From: Dokdonella fugitiva
GTDB lineage: Bacteria > Pseudomonadota > Gammaproteobacteria > Xanthomonadales > Rhodanobacteraceae
Assembly: GCF_004342425.1 (NCBI RefSeq)
Contig: NZ_SLWQ01000001.1
Span: forward strand, 310,001 to 374,000
Reading direction: 5' to 3'
Length of the DNA stretch: 64,000 bases
Shown here: positions 1-9,658 of the stretch, in pieces
Layout of the letters: the number at the start of each line of letters is the position of its first letter
Numbering within the stretch: position 1 is the first letter of the stretch
Position numbers and translations under genes: made by a program
Notes under the pieces: model-generated
The model's database searches: none
Seen by the model: only the letters and a program-made list of their open reading frames with translations
Told to the model about the DNA's origin: nothing

Positions 1-1059
1 GTCGCGCGCGACAGCGCGCGCGACGTCCGCCACGTCGAGCTGTCGCTCGCCGAAGCCGGCCTCGCCTACGAACCGGGCGACGCGCTCGGCGTGTGGCCGA
101 CCAATCCGCCGGCGCTCGTCGCGGCCGTGCTGGAAGCGACCGGCCTCGACGGTGATGCCCCCGTCGCCCACGACGGGCGTACGCTCGCCCTGCGCGACTG
201 GCTCGCGCGCGAACGCGAGATCACGCGCCTCGCGCGTCCGTTCATCGCGCAGCTCGCCGAGCGCGCACGCAGCAGCGAGCTCAACCGCCTGCTCGCGCCG
301 GACCGGCGCGAAGCACTCGCGACGCTGCTCGCGAGCCACCAGCCGATCGACCTGCTGCGCGAGCACCCGGCCGCCTGGGACGCGGACGGCCTCGTGGCCG
401 CGCTGCGCCCGCTCGCGCCACGCCTCTATTCGATCGCCTCGAGCCGCAAGGCCGTCGGCGACGAAGCGCACCTCACCGTCGGCGTGGTCGACTACGAGGC
501 GATGGGCACGCGCCACGTCGGCGCCGCGTCGCACTTCCTCGCGCACGCCGGTTACGAAACGCAGGTCCCGGTCTATGTCGAGCCCAACGAACGCTTCCGG
601 CTGCCCGCCGATGCCTCGCGCGATGTCGTCATGATCGGTCCCGGAACCGGCGTCGCCCCGTTCCGCGGTTTCCTGCAGGAACGCCGCGAGATCGGCGCGC
701 GCGGCCGGCACTGGCTGCTGTTCGGCAACCGCCATTTCCGCAGCGAGTTCCTCTACCAGGCCGAATGGCAGGACGCTCTGCGCGATGGCAGCCTGCACCG
801 GCTCGACCTCGCCTGGTCGCGCGATGGCGCGCGCACCTACGTGCAGGACCGCCTGCGCGAACACGGCCGCGACCTCCACGCCTGGCTCGACGGTGGCGCG
901 CACCTGTACGTGTGCGGCGACGCGACGCGCATGGCGAAGGACGTGCACGCGGCGCTCGTCGACGTGTTCGTCGAGCACGGCGGCGTCGATCGCGAACGCG
1001 CGGAGGAGCGCCTGCTGCAACTCGCCGAGGAGGGCCGGTATGCGCGCGACGTGTACTAG
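1..1059 (+). CDS. cysJ: Sulfite reductase [NADPH] flavoprotein alpha subunit, 5' end outside window
   Basis: This is the C-terminal 352 residues of the diflavin reductase that passes electrons from NADPH through FAD and FMN to the CysI hemoprotein for reduction of sulfite to sulfide. The reading frame is open from base 1, so the FMN-binding flavodoxin domain and the start lie upstream. Visible are the FAD-binding RLYSIASS motif (about visible residue 141), the NADP-binding GPGTGVAPFRGF stretch (about 212-223), the CGDATRMAKDV motif (about 305) and the family-typical end RYARDVY. cysI follows 179 bp downstream, as expected for a cysJIH unit. Identity is confident; only the missing N-terminal part is unknown. 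Confidence 0.96.
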   Translation, partial: VARDSARDVRHVELSLAEAGLAYEPGDALGVWPTNPPALVAAVLEATGLDGDAPVAHDGRTLALRDWLAREREITRLARPFIAQLAERARSSELNRLLAPDRREALATLLASHQPIDLLREHPAAWDADGLVAALRPLAPRLYSIASSRKAVGDEAHLTVGVVDYEAMGTRHVGAASHFLAHAGYETQVPVYVEPNERFRLPADASRDVVMIGPGTGVAPFRGFLQERREIGARGRHWLLFGNRHFRSEFLYQAEWQDALRDGSLHRLDLAWSRDGARTYVQDRLREHGRDLHAWLDGGAHLYVCGDATRMAKDVHAALVDVFVEHGGVDRERAEERLLQLAEEGRYARDVY

Positions 1060-1100
1060 CGAAGGCCGCAGCATGCGGGAACACCTGAAACCGTCCGGCC

Positions 1101-1118
1101 CCGCTCCCGCGGGAGCGG
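1101..1118. repeat. Perfect 18-bp palindrome between cysJ and cysI
   Basis: CCGCTCCCGCGGGAGCGG is its own reverse complement and is followed by GCTCCATCCGCGAT. It resembles the GGAGCGGC core of REP elements found elsewhere in this window. No T-run follows, so it is more likely a REP or mRNA-stabilising hairpin than an intrinsic terminator. Confidence 0.5.
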
Positions 1119-1238
1119 CTCCATCCGCGATCGCAGCCGCCCCGATGCGGCTGCCATGCACCTGTCGACCGATGCCCCCTTGAGCCATGCCGCGGCCGGC
1201 CACGGCCGCACGTTCCGACCATCGATCATCGAAGTCCC

Positions 1239-2990
1239 ATGTCCACCGCCCTTTCCGAACTCGAACGCATCAAGGCCGAAAGCCGCCACCTGCGCGGCTC
1301 GCTCGCGGCGAGCCTCGCCGACCCGGTCACCGGCGCGATCAGCGACGCCGACAACAAGCTGCTGAAGTTCCACGGCAGCTACCAGCAGGACGATCGCGAC
1401 CTGCGCGACGAACGCCGCCTGCAGAAACTCGAACCCGCCTACGCGTTCATGATCCGCGCGCGCCTGCCCGGCGGTGTCGTCACGCCCGCGCAGTGGCTCG
1501 CGTTCGACGCGATCGCGCGCGACTACGCCAACGGCAGCCTGCGCATCACCACGCGGCAGACGTTCCAGTGGCACGGGGTGATAAAGCGCGACCTCAAGGC
1601 GACGATCGCCGCGATCAATGCGAGCCTCGCCGACACGATCGCCGCCTGCGGCGACGTCAACCGTACCGTCGTCGCATCGGCCAACCCGGTGGAGTCGGCC
1701 GCGCACGCGCAGGCGTACGCGTGGGCGAAGCGCCTGTCCGAGCACCTGCTGCCCAGGACGCGCGCCTATCACGAGATCTGGCTCGACGAGACGCCGCTCG
1801 ACGCGACGTCCGGCACCGGCGGCGAGACGCGCGCGATGACCCGCGTCGCCGGCACCGACGAGGTCGAGCCGCTCTACGGCGCGACCTACCTGCCGCGCAA
1901 GTTCAAGATCGGCATCGCGGTGCCGCCGACGAACGACATCGACGTGTTCGCGCAGGACCTCGGCTTCATCGCGATCATCGAGGACGGCGTGCTCGCCGGT
2001 TTCGACGTCGCGATCGGCGGCGGCATGGGCGCGACGCACGGCGATCCGGCGACGTACCCGCGCCTCGCCGACGTGATCGGCTTCGTCACGCCGGAACGGG
2101 TCCTCGCGCTCGCCGAACACGTGATCGGCGTGCAGCGCGACTGGGGCAATCGTGCCGAACGCAAGCACGCGCGGCTCAAGTACACGATCGACCATCGCGG
2201 CCTCGATGCGTTCGTCACCGAACTCGAGCGGCGCCTCGGCTTCGCGCTCGCGCCCGCGCGCGGATTCCATTTCGACCACAACGGCGACCGCTACGGCTGG
2301 ATCGATGGCGGCGATGGCCGCTGGCACCTCACGCTGCAGGTCGAGGCCGGCCGCCTCGTCGACCGCGACGGCCAGGCCTGGCTGGTCGGATTGCGCGAGA
2401 TCGCCGCCGCGCATGTCCGCGCGGAGTCGGCGCTGGAATTCCGCCTCACCTGCAACCAGAACCTCGTCATCGCCAACGTCGACGCCGCGCAGCGCGCATC
2501 GATCGACGCGCTCGTCACGCGCCATGGCCTCGACGCCTGGCGCCGCGGCAGCGCGATCCGCCGCCATGCGGTCGCCTGCGTCGCGTTGCCGACCTGCGGC
2601 CTCGCGATGGCCGAGGCGGAACGTTACCTGCCCGACCTCTTGGCGAAGATCGAACGCCGGCTCGATGCGCACGGCCTCGCCGACGCGCCGATCCTGCTGC
2701 GCGTCTCCGGCTGCCCGAACGGCTGCTCGCGGCCATACCTCGGCGAGATCGCGCTGATCGGGCGCGCGCCGGGGCGCTACGACCTGCGCCTAGGCGCCGA
2801 CTTCGCCGGGCGCAGGCTCAACCGCGTCTTCCGCGAGAACATTGCGGAGGGGGAAATCCTCGACGCACTCGACATCCTGTTCGCGCGTTATGCCGCCGAC
2901 CGCGCACATGGCGAAGGCTTCGGCGACTTCGTCGTGCGCAGCGGCATCCTCGCGCCCGCAACCCGCATCCGTTCCGAGGTGATCGCATGA
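1239..2990 (+). CDS. cysI: Sulfite reductase hemoprotein beta subunit
   Basis: This protein carries siroheme and a [4Fe-4S] cluster and performs the six-electron reduction of sulfite to sulfide in the cytoplasm with CysJ. At 583 aa it has the usual length. The four cluster ligands are visible as Cys447 and Cys453 (CVALPTC) and Cys492 and Cys496 (SGCPNGCS). The start [20 protein letters not shown] fits the family N-terminus. Its stop codon overlaps the cysH start in ATGA, so the two are probably translationally coupled. The siroheme it needs is made by CysG encoded at 6057. Very confident. Confidence 0.97.
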   Translation: MSTALSELERIKAESRHLRGSLAASLADPVTGAISDADNKLLKFHGSYQQDDRDLRDERRLQKLEPAYAFMIRARLPGGVVTPAQWLAFDAIARDYANGSLRITTRQTFQWHGVIKRDLKATIAAINASLADTIAACGDVNRTVVASANPVESAAHAQAYAWAKRLSEHLLPRTRAYHEIWLDETPLDATSGTGGETRAMTRVAGTDEVEPLYGATYLPRKFKIGIAVPPTNDIDVFAQDLGFIAIIEDGVLAGFDVAIGGGMGATHGDPATYPRLADVIGFVTPERVLALAEHVIGVQRDWGNRAERKHARLKYTIDHRGLDAFVTELERRLGFALAPARGFHFDHNGDRYGWIDGGDGRWHLTLQVEAGRLVDRDGQAWLVGLREIAAAHVRAESALEFRLTCNQNLVIANVDAAQRASIDALVTRHGLDAWRRGSAIRRHAVACVALPTCGLAMAEAERYLPDLLAKIERRLDAHGLADAPILLRVSGCPNGCSRPYLGEIALIGRAPGRYDLRLGADFAGRRLNRVFRENIAEGEILDALDILFARYAADRAHGEGFGDFVVRSGILAPATRIRSEVIA

Positions 2991-3709
2991 TTGCGCCCGA
3001 CATCGTGAGCGCGGCCGAAGACGCGCGCGCGCTCGCCGACCTCAACCGCTGGCTGTCGCACCAGGACGCCGAGGCACGCGTCGAGTGGATGCTCGACACG
3101 CTGCCTGGCACGCACGTGCTGTCATCGAGCTTCGGCGCGCAGGCCGCGGCGAGCCTCCACCTCGTGACGAGCCGGCGACGCGAGGTGCCGGTGGTCCTCA
3201 TCGACACCGGCTACCTGTTTCCGGAAACCTATCGCTTCGCCGACGCGCTGACCGAACGCCTCGGCCTCAACCTCAAGGTCTACCGTCCGCAGATCGGCAT
3301 CGCCTGGATGGAAGCGCGCCACGGCCGGCTGTGGGAGCAGGGCCTCGACGGCATCGAGCGTTACAACCGCCTGCGCAAGGTCGAACCGATGCAGCGTGCG
3401 CTCGACGACCTCGGCGCGCGCACCTGGCTCGCGGGGCTGCGTCGTGCGCAGTCGGCGAGCCGCGCCGGCACGAACTTCCTCGAGCTGCGCAACGGCCGCT
3501 GGAAGGCGCATCCGATCGCCGACTGGAGCGATCGCGACGTCGGCCGCTACCTCGCGCAGCATGGCCTGCCCTACCACCCGCTGTGGGACGAGGGCTACGT
3601 GTCGATCGGCGACGTGCACACGACGCACCGCTGGGAGCCGGGCATGAGCGCCGACGACACGCGCTTCTTCGGCCTCAAGCGCGAGTGCGGGCTGCACCTC
3701 GAGGTCTGA
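2987..3709 (+). CDS. cysH: Phosphoadenosine phosphosulfate (PAPS) reductase
   Basis: The 240-aa product reduces PAPS to sulfite and PAP using thioredoxin or glutaredoxin, the step before CysIJ. The ATG at 2987 shares ATGA with the cysI stop. Family features are the nucleotide-binding SSSFGAQAA segment, [11 protein letters not shown], the basic RRAQSASR motif and the C-terminal ECGLH that carries the catalytic cysteine. The paired CC and CxxC cysteines of iron-sulfur APS reductases are absent, so PAPS rather than APS is the likely substrate. The cysDN genes for ATP sulfurylase are not seen in the window and may lie upstream. Confidence 0.95.
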   Translation: MIAPDIVSAAEDARALADLNRWLSHQDAEARVEWMLDTLPGTHVLSSSFGAQAAASLHLVTSRRREVPVVLIDTGYLFPETYRFADALTERLGLNLKVYRPQIGIAWMEARHGRLWEQGLDGIERYNRLRKVEPMQRALDDLGARTWLAGLRRAQSASRAGTNFLELRNGRWKAHPIADWSDRDVGRYLAQHGLPYHPLWDEGYVSIGDVHTTHRWEPGMSADDTRFFGLKRECGLHLEV

Positions 3710-3858
3710 GGCGGCGCTGGCGGCGCAGGTGCGCAACACGGTCGTGATATCCGCACGAGCGGATGTGCGCTTCATGGGGAGAGGCCTCGTGGGGGCGAGG
3801 TCGCGAACCGGTTCGCCCCCGCGGCCCCGCATCCGCTTCCCACGACACCGAGGTCATC

Positions 3859-4728
3859 ATGCGCATTCGCACCCTGCCCGCCCACCTCCCGCTGGCACTC
3901 GCGCTCACCCAGCTGCCGACGATCGCCTGCGCGCAGACGGCGCAACTGCCCGACTTCACCTACCAGGGACGCCTGCAACAGGACGGCCATCCCGCCAACG
4001 GAACCTACGACCTCGGCTTCGCGCTCTACGATGCTGCGACCGGCGGCAACATGATCGGAACCGAACAGACCGAACCGCAATTCCCCGTGACCGACGGCCT
4101 GTTCACCGTCGACCTCGCGTTTCCGGCCGCGTTCGACGGCCAGCAGCGCTGGCTCGAGGTCAAGGTCAACGGCCAGCCGCTCTCGCCTCGTCAGGCGATC
4201 TCGACGACGCCGGTGGCGCAGTACGCGCTCAGCGGAAATCCGGGACCGACCGGTCCCCAAGGCGTGCCCGGACCAGCCGGCCCGACCGGCCCTGCAGGGT
4301 CGCAGGGAGCGACCGGTGCGACGGGTCCGCAAGGTCCAGCGGGGCCGCAGGGGCCGCAAGGCGCGACCGGCCCGCGTGGCGCCACGCGCGGCATCGTTGC
4401 GACCGTCGTCAACGCGGACGGCACGGCACAGGTCCCGACCGCATGCACGATCACGAAGCCCGGTACGGGTCAGTACTTCTTCGCCTGTCCACCAGCGCTG
4501 TTCAATGGGCATCTCGCGCAACCCATGGTCACCGCTCTAGGCAGCGCGATCGTCACCGAGTACACCGGCTACAGCACGGGTACGACGATCAACGTCGACC
4601 TGCACCTGTCCGCCGACGCAGTCTTCAACATCGCCCTGATCGAAGTCGGCGACACGCCGCTGTCGTCGACGAACGCCGCGCCGGACAGCGCCGCCCCCGT
4701 CCGCATCGGCACCATGCCCCCGCGATAG
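3859..4728 (+). CDS. Secreted protein with a short collagen-like repeat
   Basis: The 289-aa product starts at ATG 3859, which has a GAGG ribosome site, in preference to an in-frame ATG 96 bases upstream that would bury the signal peptide. Order: signal peptide ending near CAQTAQ; a domain of about 100 residues starting [11 protein letters not shown] and ending TPVAQYAL; about 17 Gly-X-Y triplets rich in GPTGP and GPQG; and a C-terminal domain with two cysteines. The N-terminal domain is clearly paralogous to that of the collagen-like protein at 62151 (shared FTYQG, ANGTY, VDGLFT, PVAQY). It sits between cysH and the convergent CysB-type gene but has no obvious link to sulfur. Function unknown, probably cell-surface. 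Confidence 0.85.
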   Translation: MRIRTLPAHLPLALALTQLPTIACAQTAQLPDFTYQGRLQQDGHPANGTYDLGFALYDAATGGNMIGTEQTEPQFPVTDGLFTVDLAFPAAFDGQQRWLEVKVNGQPLSPRQAISTTPVAQYALSGNPGPTGPQGVPGPAGPTGPAGSQGATGATGPQGPAGPQGPQGATGPRGATRGIVATVVNADGTAQVPTACTITKPGTGQYFFACPPALFNGHLAQPMVTALGSAIVTEYTGYSTGTTINVDLHLSADAVFNIALIEVGDTPLSSTNAAPDSAAPVRIGTMPPR

Positions 4729-4743
4729 CGAGGGCACGGCGCA

Positions 4744-5733
4744 TCAGGCGGCGAGTCGTGCCGGATCGAGGTCGCGCCAGCGCGGCGGCACCGGCCACTC
4801 GTCGACCGCGATGCCGTGGTCGAACGCGCGGCGCACGTCGCGGCGATCGAGATGCGGAGCGAGGCGCGCGACGAACTCGAGCGCGTACTCGCGCAGCACG
4901 CGGTCGCGACGCAGCACGATCCAGGTCGTGCAGGTCGGCAGCAGGCCATCGATCGGCAGGCCGACGACGTCGCGATCGGCGGGATCGAGCGCCATCTCGG
5001 CGAGCACGCCGACGCCGAGTCCCGCGCCGACGTAGGTGCGGATGAGGTCGGCGTCGCGCGCGGTGAACGCGAGGCGCAGCGGCAGGCCTGCGTCCTCGAA
5101 TGCGCGGCGCAGCGACGACTCGGGCTTGAGCGAGGATTCGTAGCTCACCAGCGGATGCGCGGCGAGATCGGCGAGGGTCGGCGCCCGACCGAGTTTCGCC
5201 AGCGCGTGCGCCTTCGGCACGAGCACGACGCGATCCCAGCGGTAGACCGGCAAGGCGAGGCCCGCCGGCGGCGGCGCGCCCGCGGTCGAGACGATCGCGA
5301 GGTCGCTCTGGCCGCGTTCGAGCAGTTCGAGGATCTCGGCGTCGCCACCCGGCTGCAGATGCACGCCGACCTCGGGATAGCGGCGGCGCAGCGCGGCGAT
5401 CGCCGACGGCAGCGCATAGCGGGCCTGCGTGTGGGTGGTCGCGATGCGCAGTTCGCCCTGCGCCTCGTTGCGCAGGTTGGCGGCGAGCGCGCGGATGTTC
5501 GCGGCTTCGGACTGGATGATGCGGGCGCGCTCGATCACCTGCGCGCCGGCGGCGGTGATCGCTTCGAGGCTCTTGCCCCGGCGCGTGAAGAGGGAAAAGC
5601 CGAGCTCTTCCTCGAGTTGCTTGAGCTGCTTGCTGAGGCCGGGCTGGGTCGCGTGGACGCGCTCGGCGGCGAGGGTGATGTTGAGGCCGGAATCGGCGAT
5701 GGCGATGAGGTAACGCAGCTGGGTCAGCGTCAT
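4744..5733 (-). CDS. cysB: LysR-family regulator of the CysB type
   Basis: The 329-aa product begins MTLTQLRYLIAIADSGLNIT, a CysB/Cbl-type winged helix-turn-helix with AERVHATQPGLSKQLKQLEE as the recognition region, followed by the periplasmic-binding-protein-like effector domain. Length matches CysB. The longer in-frame reading from 5799 adds 22 residues without family support. In relatives CysB activates sulfate assimilation genes and senses N-acetylserine or O-acetylserine. Its position between cysJIH and cysG-cysK supports that role. A 35-codon upstream ORF overlaps its start codon. The paralogue Cbl is an alternative name. Confidence 0.88.
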   Translation of the reverse strand: MTLTQLRYLIAIADSGLNITLAAERVHATQPGLSKQLKQLEEELGFSLFTRRGKSLEAITAAGAQVIERARIIQSEAANIRALAANLRNEAQGELRIATTHTQARYALPSAIAALRRRYPEVGVHLQPGGDAEILELLERGQSDLAIVSTAGAPPPAGLALPVYRWDRVVLVPKAHALAKLGRAPTLADLAAHPLVSYESSLKPESSLRRAFEDAGLPLRLAFTARDADLIRTYVGAGLGVGVLAEMALDPADRDVVGLPIDGLLPTCTTWIVLRRDRVLREYALEFVARLAPHLDRRDVRRAFDHGIAVDEWPVPPRWRDLDPARLAA

Positions 5734-5837
5734 GTCGGTGAGTCCACGGGCGGTCTGTGTCGGTGGCTGGTCGAATCGATGATCGTGGTCGGGCAACACA
5801 TCGCCTTGAACGTGGTCTTGGACATCGGGGATTTCAT
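5730..5837 (-). CDS. 35-codon leader ORF with tandem cysteines, overlapping the cysB start
   Basis: The reading frame MKSPMSKTTFKAMCC continues to 35 residues ending VDSPT. It has a strong AGGAG ribosome site six bases before its ATG (better than that of cysB) and its TGA overlaps the cysB ATG as ACATGA. Residues 14 and 15 are consecutive cysteines (TGT TGC). The short length, coupling and Cys-Cys pair in front of a sulfur-assimilation regulator fit a cysteine-sensing leader peptide, a class known for Cys-rich small ORFs in mycobacteria. Several rare codons (AGA, CGA, ACA) argue it is not a normal structural gene. Function is inference. Confidence 0.5.
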   Translation of the reverse strand: MKSPMSKTTFKAMCCPTTIIDSTSHRHRPPVDSPT

Positions 5838-5903
5838 GATCGGCTCCTGGGACTCGGTTGCGCCGCGCGTGACGCGCGGATCGTGCAGCCTACCCGAGCC
5901 CCG

Positions 5904-5925
5904 TTTGGATGTCTATCCGTCCAAA
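5904..5925. promoter_or_regulatory. 22-bp palindromic candidate operator between cysB leader and cysG
   Basis: TTTGGATG and CGTCCAAA form an inverted repeat of eight-base arms around TCTATC, with one mismatch. The site is 67 bp upstream of the leader ORF and 132 bp upstream of cysG, where a shared regulator of both directions would bind. The centre ATGTCTATCCGT loosely resembles paired met boxes (AGACGTCT), but the arms could also be a LysR-type site. No binding protein can be assigned from sequence. Confidence 0.4.
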
Positions 5926-6056
5926 AACCCGCCACGCGCGCGGCGGCGGCGGTTCTCCGGGCGACATGACCGGCCGTCATAAGCCACGCGGCGCCGGTCA
6001 TTTCCGCGCCGCCGACGCCCGTCCTAGCCTGTGCCGCCGTCCTTCCGCGTGCCGCC

Positions 6057-7520
6057 ATGTCGCTGTATCCGCTGTTCGCCGACCTGCGCCAACGTGCCGT
6101 CCTCGTCGTCGGCGGCGGTGTCGTCGCGACGCGCAAGGTCGACGGCCTGCTCCGCGCCGGCGCTGCGGTCACCGTCGGTGCGCCCACGCTCGAGCCGGCG
6201 CTCGCGGCACTCGCCGCGGATGCGCGCATCCGCCACGTCGCCGCTGCCTATGCCGAGGAGTGGCTCGATGAAGGACGCGGCGGAGACGGCGACGGCGATG
6301 AGCCGGCCGGCTACTGGCTCGTCGTCGTCGCGACCGACGACGCCGCGCTGAATCGCCGGATCGCCGCGGCGGCGCGGCGCCGGCGCCTGTTCGTCAACGT
6401 CGTCGACGATGCGCGACTGTCGAGCTTCCACGTGCCCGCCGTGGTCGACCGCGCCCCGTTGCAGATCGCGATCTCGTCGGGCGGCACCGCCCCGATGCTC
6501 GCGCGGCTGTTGCGCGAGCGGCTCGAGGTCCTGCTCGACGGCGCGCTCGGCCCGCTCGCCGCGCTCGCCGCGCGCTTCCGCGCGCGCATCCATGCACGCC
6601 ATCCCGAAGCGGCGGCGCGCCGGCGCTTCTATTCCTCGCTGTTCGGCGGACCGGTCGCCGACCTGCTGCGCAGGCAGCAGCCCGCACTCGCCGAGGCCGT
6701 CCTCGAAGCGGCGTTGCGTGCGCCGGACGCACCGTCCGCAGGGTCGGTCGTGCTCGTCGGCGCAGGCCCGGGGGATCCGGGCCTGCTCACGCTGAAGGCG
6801 CTGCGCGCGCTCAACGAAGCCGACGTGATCCTGCACGACCGGCTCGTCGGACCCGGCGTGCTCGCGCTCGCGCGGCGCGACGCGACGCTGATCGAGGTCG
6901 GCAAGACCGGCGGCGCGCGTTCGACCGCGCAGGAACGCATCCACGCGTTGCTGCTCGAGCACGCGCGCGCAGGCCGCCGCGTCGTGCGGCTCAAGGGCGG
7001 CGACCCGTTCGTGTTCGGCCGCGGCGGCGAGGAACTCGAATTCCTGCGCGCCAACGGCGTCGCGTACGAGGTCGTGCCGGGCATCACCGCGGCGCTCGCC
7101 TGCGCGGCCTACGCGGGCGTGCCGCTGACCCACCGCGACCACGCGCAATCGGTGCGCTTCGTCACCGCGCACTGCCGCGATTCGCTCGACACGCTCGACT
7201 GGCACGCGCTCGCGCAGGAGCGGCAGACGCTCGCCGTGTACATGGGCGTGGCCGGGCTGGAGACGCTGCGCGAGCGCCTGCTCGCGCACGGCCGCGCGGC
7301 GGCGACGCCGTTCGCGCTGGTCGAGAACGGCTCGCGCGAATCGCAGCGCGTCGTGCTCGGCACGCTCGGCCAGTTGCCGGACGTCGCGAACACGCACAAA
7401 GTATGCACGCCGGCGCTGCTGATCCTCGGCGAGGTCGCCGCGCTCGCCGGGGCGCTGCACTGGTACGGCGCGCCACCGCTCGGCGGCGTGCGCGACGTGT
7501 CCCTGCGGCGCGCGGCCTGA
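6057..7520 (+). CDS. cysG: Siroheme synthase (multifunctional CysG)
   Basis: The 487-aa protein makes siroheme from uroporphyrinogen III: SAM-dependent methylation, NAD-dependent oxidation of precorrin-2 and iron chelation. The N-terminal dehydrogenase/ferrochelatase half shows the GGGVVATRK Rossmann motif (19-27). The C-terminal SUMT half shows GAGPGDPG (235-242), [15 protein letters not shown] and a family-typical [20 protein letters not shown] region. It is about 30 residues longer than E. coli CysG, partly through an acidic Gly/Asp-rich insert near residues 75-85. The product is the cofactor for CysI. The cysteine synthase gene follows after 65 bp. Confidence 0.95.
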   Translation: MSLYPLFADLRQRAVLVVGGGVVATRKVDGLLRAGAAVTVGAPTLEPALAALAADARIRHVAAAYAEEWLDEGRGGDGDGDEPAGYWLVVVATDDAALNRRIAAAARRRRLFVNVVDDARLSSFHVPAVVDRAPLQIAISSGGTAPMLARLLRERLEVLLDGALGPLAALAARFRARIHARHPEAAARRRFYSSLFGGPVADLLRRQQPALAEAVLEAALRAPDAPSAGSVVLVGAGPGDPGLLTLKALRALNEADVILHDRLVGPGVLALARRDATLIEVGKTGGARSTAQERIHALLLEHARAGRRVVRLKGGDPFVFGRGGEELEFLRANGVAYEVVPGITAALACAAYAGVPLTHRDHAQSVRFVTAHCRDSLDTLDWHALAQERQTLAVYMGVAGLETLRERLLAHGRAAATPFALVENGSRESQRVVLGTLGQLPDVANTHKVCTPALLILGEVAALAGALHWYGAPPLGGVRDVSLRRAA

Positions 7521-7585
7521 TCGATGTCGTGCCCGCGCACCGTTCGGCGTTCATCGCCGCGCCACCGAACCCTGAGGACCCCGAC

Positions 7586-8542
7586 ATGATCCACGACAGC
7601 ATTCTCGACACCATCGGCCGCACGCCGGTCGTCAAGCTGCACCGCCTCGCCCCCAAGCACGTCGAGCTGTACGTGAAGGTCGAAGCGTTCAACCCCGGCG
7701 GATCGGTCAAGGACCGCCTCGCGATCGCGATCATCCTCGACGCCGAGCAGAAGGGCCTGCTCAAGCCCGGCGACACGATCGTCGAGGCGACCTCGGGCAA
7801 TACCGGCGTCGCGCTCGCGATGGTCGCGGCCGCGCGCGGCTACAAGTTCGTCGCGATCATGACCGAGACGTTTTCGATCGAGCGGCGCAAGCTCATGCGC
7901 GCGTACGGCGCCAAGGTCATCCTCACCCCGGCCGCCGAGCGCGGCACCGGCATGGTGCGCAAGGCCGAGGAGCTCGCGAAGAAGCACGGCTGGTTCCTCG
8001 CCCGCCAGTTCCAGAACCCGGCCAACCCGGCCTATCACCGCCAGACCACGGCCGCGGAGATCCTGCGCGATTTCGCCGGCCGCCGCCTCGACTACTTCGT
8101 GACCGGCTGGGGCACGGGTGGCACGCTCACCGGCGTCGGCGAGGTGCTGCGCGCGGCGCGGCCCGAGGTGAAGATCATCGCGAGCGAGCCGGCCGGCGCG
8201 GCGCTGCTGTCCGGCAACGAATGGAAGCCGCACAAGATCCAGGGCTGGACCCCCGACTTCGTGCCCGAGGTGCTGGACCGCAAGGTCGCGCACGCGATCG
8301 AGCCGATCGACGACGTCGTCGCGCGCGACACCTCGCGCCGCCTCGCGGCCGAAGAAGGCATCTTCGTCGGCATCTCCGCGGGCGCGACGCTCGCTGCCGC
8401 GCTCAAGGTCGCCGAGTCCGCGCCGCAAGGCTCCGTGCTGCTCGCGATGCTGCCGGACACCGGTGAGCGCTATCTCTCGACGTTCCTGCTCGAGGGGGTC
8501 AATGAGGGGTCGGATGACGAGTGGCTGGCCGGGTTGGGCTGA
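7586..8542 (+). CDS. cysK: Cysteine synthase (O-acetylserine sulfhydrylase)
   Basis: This PLP enzyme combines sulfide from CysIJ with O-acetylserine to give cysteine. The 318-aa product has the PLP lysine Lys42 in PGGSVKDR, the TSGNTG substrate loop and the GWGTGGTLTG phosphate-binding loop. The start at 7586 has a TGAGGA ribosome site, and the longer frame upstream overlaps cysG out of frame. The end SDDEWLAGLG is typical of the CysK/CysM group. Whether it is the A or B isozyme cannot be decided here, so the symbol is provisional. Confidence 0.92.
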   Translation: MIHDSILDTIGRTPVVKLHRLAPKHVELYVKVEAFNPGGSVKDRLAIAIILDAEQKGLLKPGDTIVEATSGNTGVALAMVAAARGYKFVAIMTETFSIERRKLMRAYGAKVILTPAAERGTGMVRKAEELAKKHGWFLARQFQNPANPAYHRQTTAAEILRDFAGRRLDYFVTGWGTGGTLTGVGEVLRAARPEVKIIASEPAGAALLSGNEWKPHKIQGWTPDFVPEVLDRKVAHAIEPIDDVVARDTSRRLAAEEGIFVGISAGATLAAALKVAESAPQGSVLLAMLPDTGERYLSTFLLEGVNEGSDDEWLAGLG

Positions 8543-8577
8543 GGCCGCAGGGTCTGCCGGCGATCACGGCGTTCCCC

Positions 8578-8659
8578 TGTAGGAGCCCACCCTGTGGGCG
8601 GGCGCAGCGCCGCAATGCACCGAGGCGCGACGGTCGCGCACGGGGCGCGCTCCTGCAGG
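8578..8659 (+). repeat. Composite REP (BIME) element, copy A
   Basis: The 82-bp unit opens with CTGTAGGAGCCCACCCTGTG and closes with the inverted arm GCGCGCTCCTGCAGG. The interior CAATGCACCG...GCGCGACGGTCGCGCA is shared with copies at 12493, 18641 and 44449. The GTAGGAGC head is the kind of sequence mobilised by RAYT (TnpA-REP) proteins in Xanthomonadales. No RAYT gene is seen in the window. Confidence 0.75.
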
Positions 8660-8826
8660 CGGTGTGCATCGCGCTCGTGCGTGAGCAACGGTCTTCGCCA
8701 GGTCGACGCTTCGAACGTTCGCGCTGGACGGAATTCTGCGGTGTGTCGGAAGCCGCCGGCATCGCCGGACAGCCTGCCACGGCCGTGCGCAGCCGCGTGC
8801 GGGGGAATTTCCCCTGCCGGCGGAAG

Positions 8827-9537
8827 CTATCCCGGCGCGCGTGGCTCGCCGGCGAGCGCGGCATCGACCGCGGCCTGTGCGTGCAGCGCGGTCGTGTCGA
8901 ACAAGGGCACCGTCGCGTCGGCCGCACCGACGAGCAGGGCGATCTCGGTGCAACCGAGGATGATCGCCTCGGCGCCATCCGCGACCAGCTCGCGGATGAT
9001 GTCGCGATAGGCGGTGCGCGAATCGTCGCGCACGATGCCGAGGCAGAGTTCGTCGTAGATCACGCGGTGCACGCGCTCGCGCGCTGCTTCGCCGGGCACG
9101 AGCACGTCGAGCCCGTGCGCGCGCAGGCGCTCGTGGTAGAACGCCTGCTCCATCGTGAAGCGCGTGCCGAGCAGGCCGACGCGCGCGACGCCGGCGGCCT
9201 TGATCGCCGCCGCGGTGGGGTCGGCGATATGCAGCAGGGGAATCGCGACGGCAGCTTCGATCGCGGCGGCGACCTTGTGCATCGTGTTCGTGCAGAGCAC
9301 GAGGAAGTCCGCGCCCGCGCGTTCGAGCGACTGCGCCGCCTCGGCGAGGGTTGCACCCGCGGCATCCCAATCACCCGCGTGCTGCAGCCGCTCGATCGCA
9401 TCGAAGTCGACGCTGTGGAGCACGAGCCTGGCCGAATGCAATCCGCCGAGGCGCCGCTTCACGCCTTCGTTGACGAGGCGGTAGTAACCGGCCGTCGACT
9501 CCCAGCTCATGCCGCCGATCAGGCCCATCGTCTTCAT
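8827..9537 (-). CDS. Aspartate/glutamate racemase family protein
   Basis: The 236-aa product begins MKTMGLIGGMSWESTAGYY, the standard N-terminus of the YgeA/aspartate racemase family. The two catalytic cysteines lie in LVLCTNTMH and ILGCTEIALL. These enzymes interconvert L- and D-amino acids without PLP in the cytoplasm. Start chosen at 9537 because the family begins here; 30 extra in-frame codons upstream run through the fba terminator. It is separated from fba by that terminator, so it likely has its own promoter. Exact substrate (Asp, Glu or other) is not decided by sequence. Confidence 0.88.
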   Translation of the reverse strand: MKTMGLIGGMSWESTAGYYRLVNEGVKRRLGGLHSARLVLHSVDFDAIERLQHAGDWDAAGATLAEAAQSLERAGADFLVLCTNTMHKVAAAIEAAVAIPLLHIADPTAAAIKAAGVARVGLLGTRFTMEQAFYHERLRAHGLDVLVPGEAARERVHRVIYDELCLGIVRDDSRTAYRDIIRELVADGAEAIILGCTEIALLVGAADATVPLFDTTALHAQAAVDAALAGEPRAPG

Positions 9538-9592
9538 TGGCACATCGTCTCCGGCACGCGTGCCGCGCAGGCCACGGCGGGACCCTCGTCGC

Positions 9593-9620
9593 AAAAGAAA
9601 ACGGGCGCCGCAGCGCCCGT
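9593..9620 (-). terminator. Intrinsic terminator downstream of fba
   Basis: Read on the minus strand, ACGGGCGC-TGCG-GCGCCCGT forms an 8-bp GC stem with a 4-base loop, followed directly by TTTTCTTTT. It starts 38 bases after the fba stop and precedes the racemase start, so it separates the two transcripts. Confidence 0.85.
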
Positions 9621-9658
9621 CTTCCATCCATCGGTTCGATCCACGGGACCGCGCGGCG

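Noticed and set aside
1056..2672. 538-aa open frame antisense to cysI
   Set aside because: Composition is Arg/Ala/Val-rich without family motifs; it is the shadow of a GC-rich coding frame.
8795..8815. GGGGGAATTTCCCC palindrome upstream of the racemase 3' end
   Set aside because: Short stem, no T-run and no gene context to give it a role.
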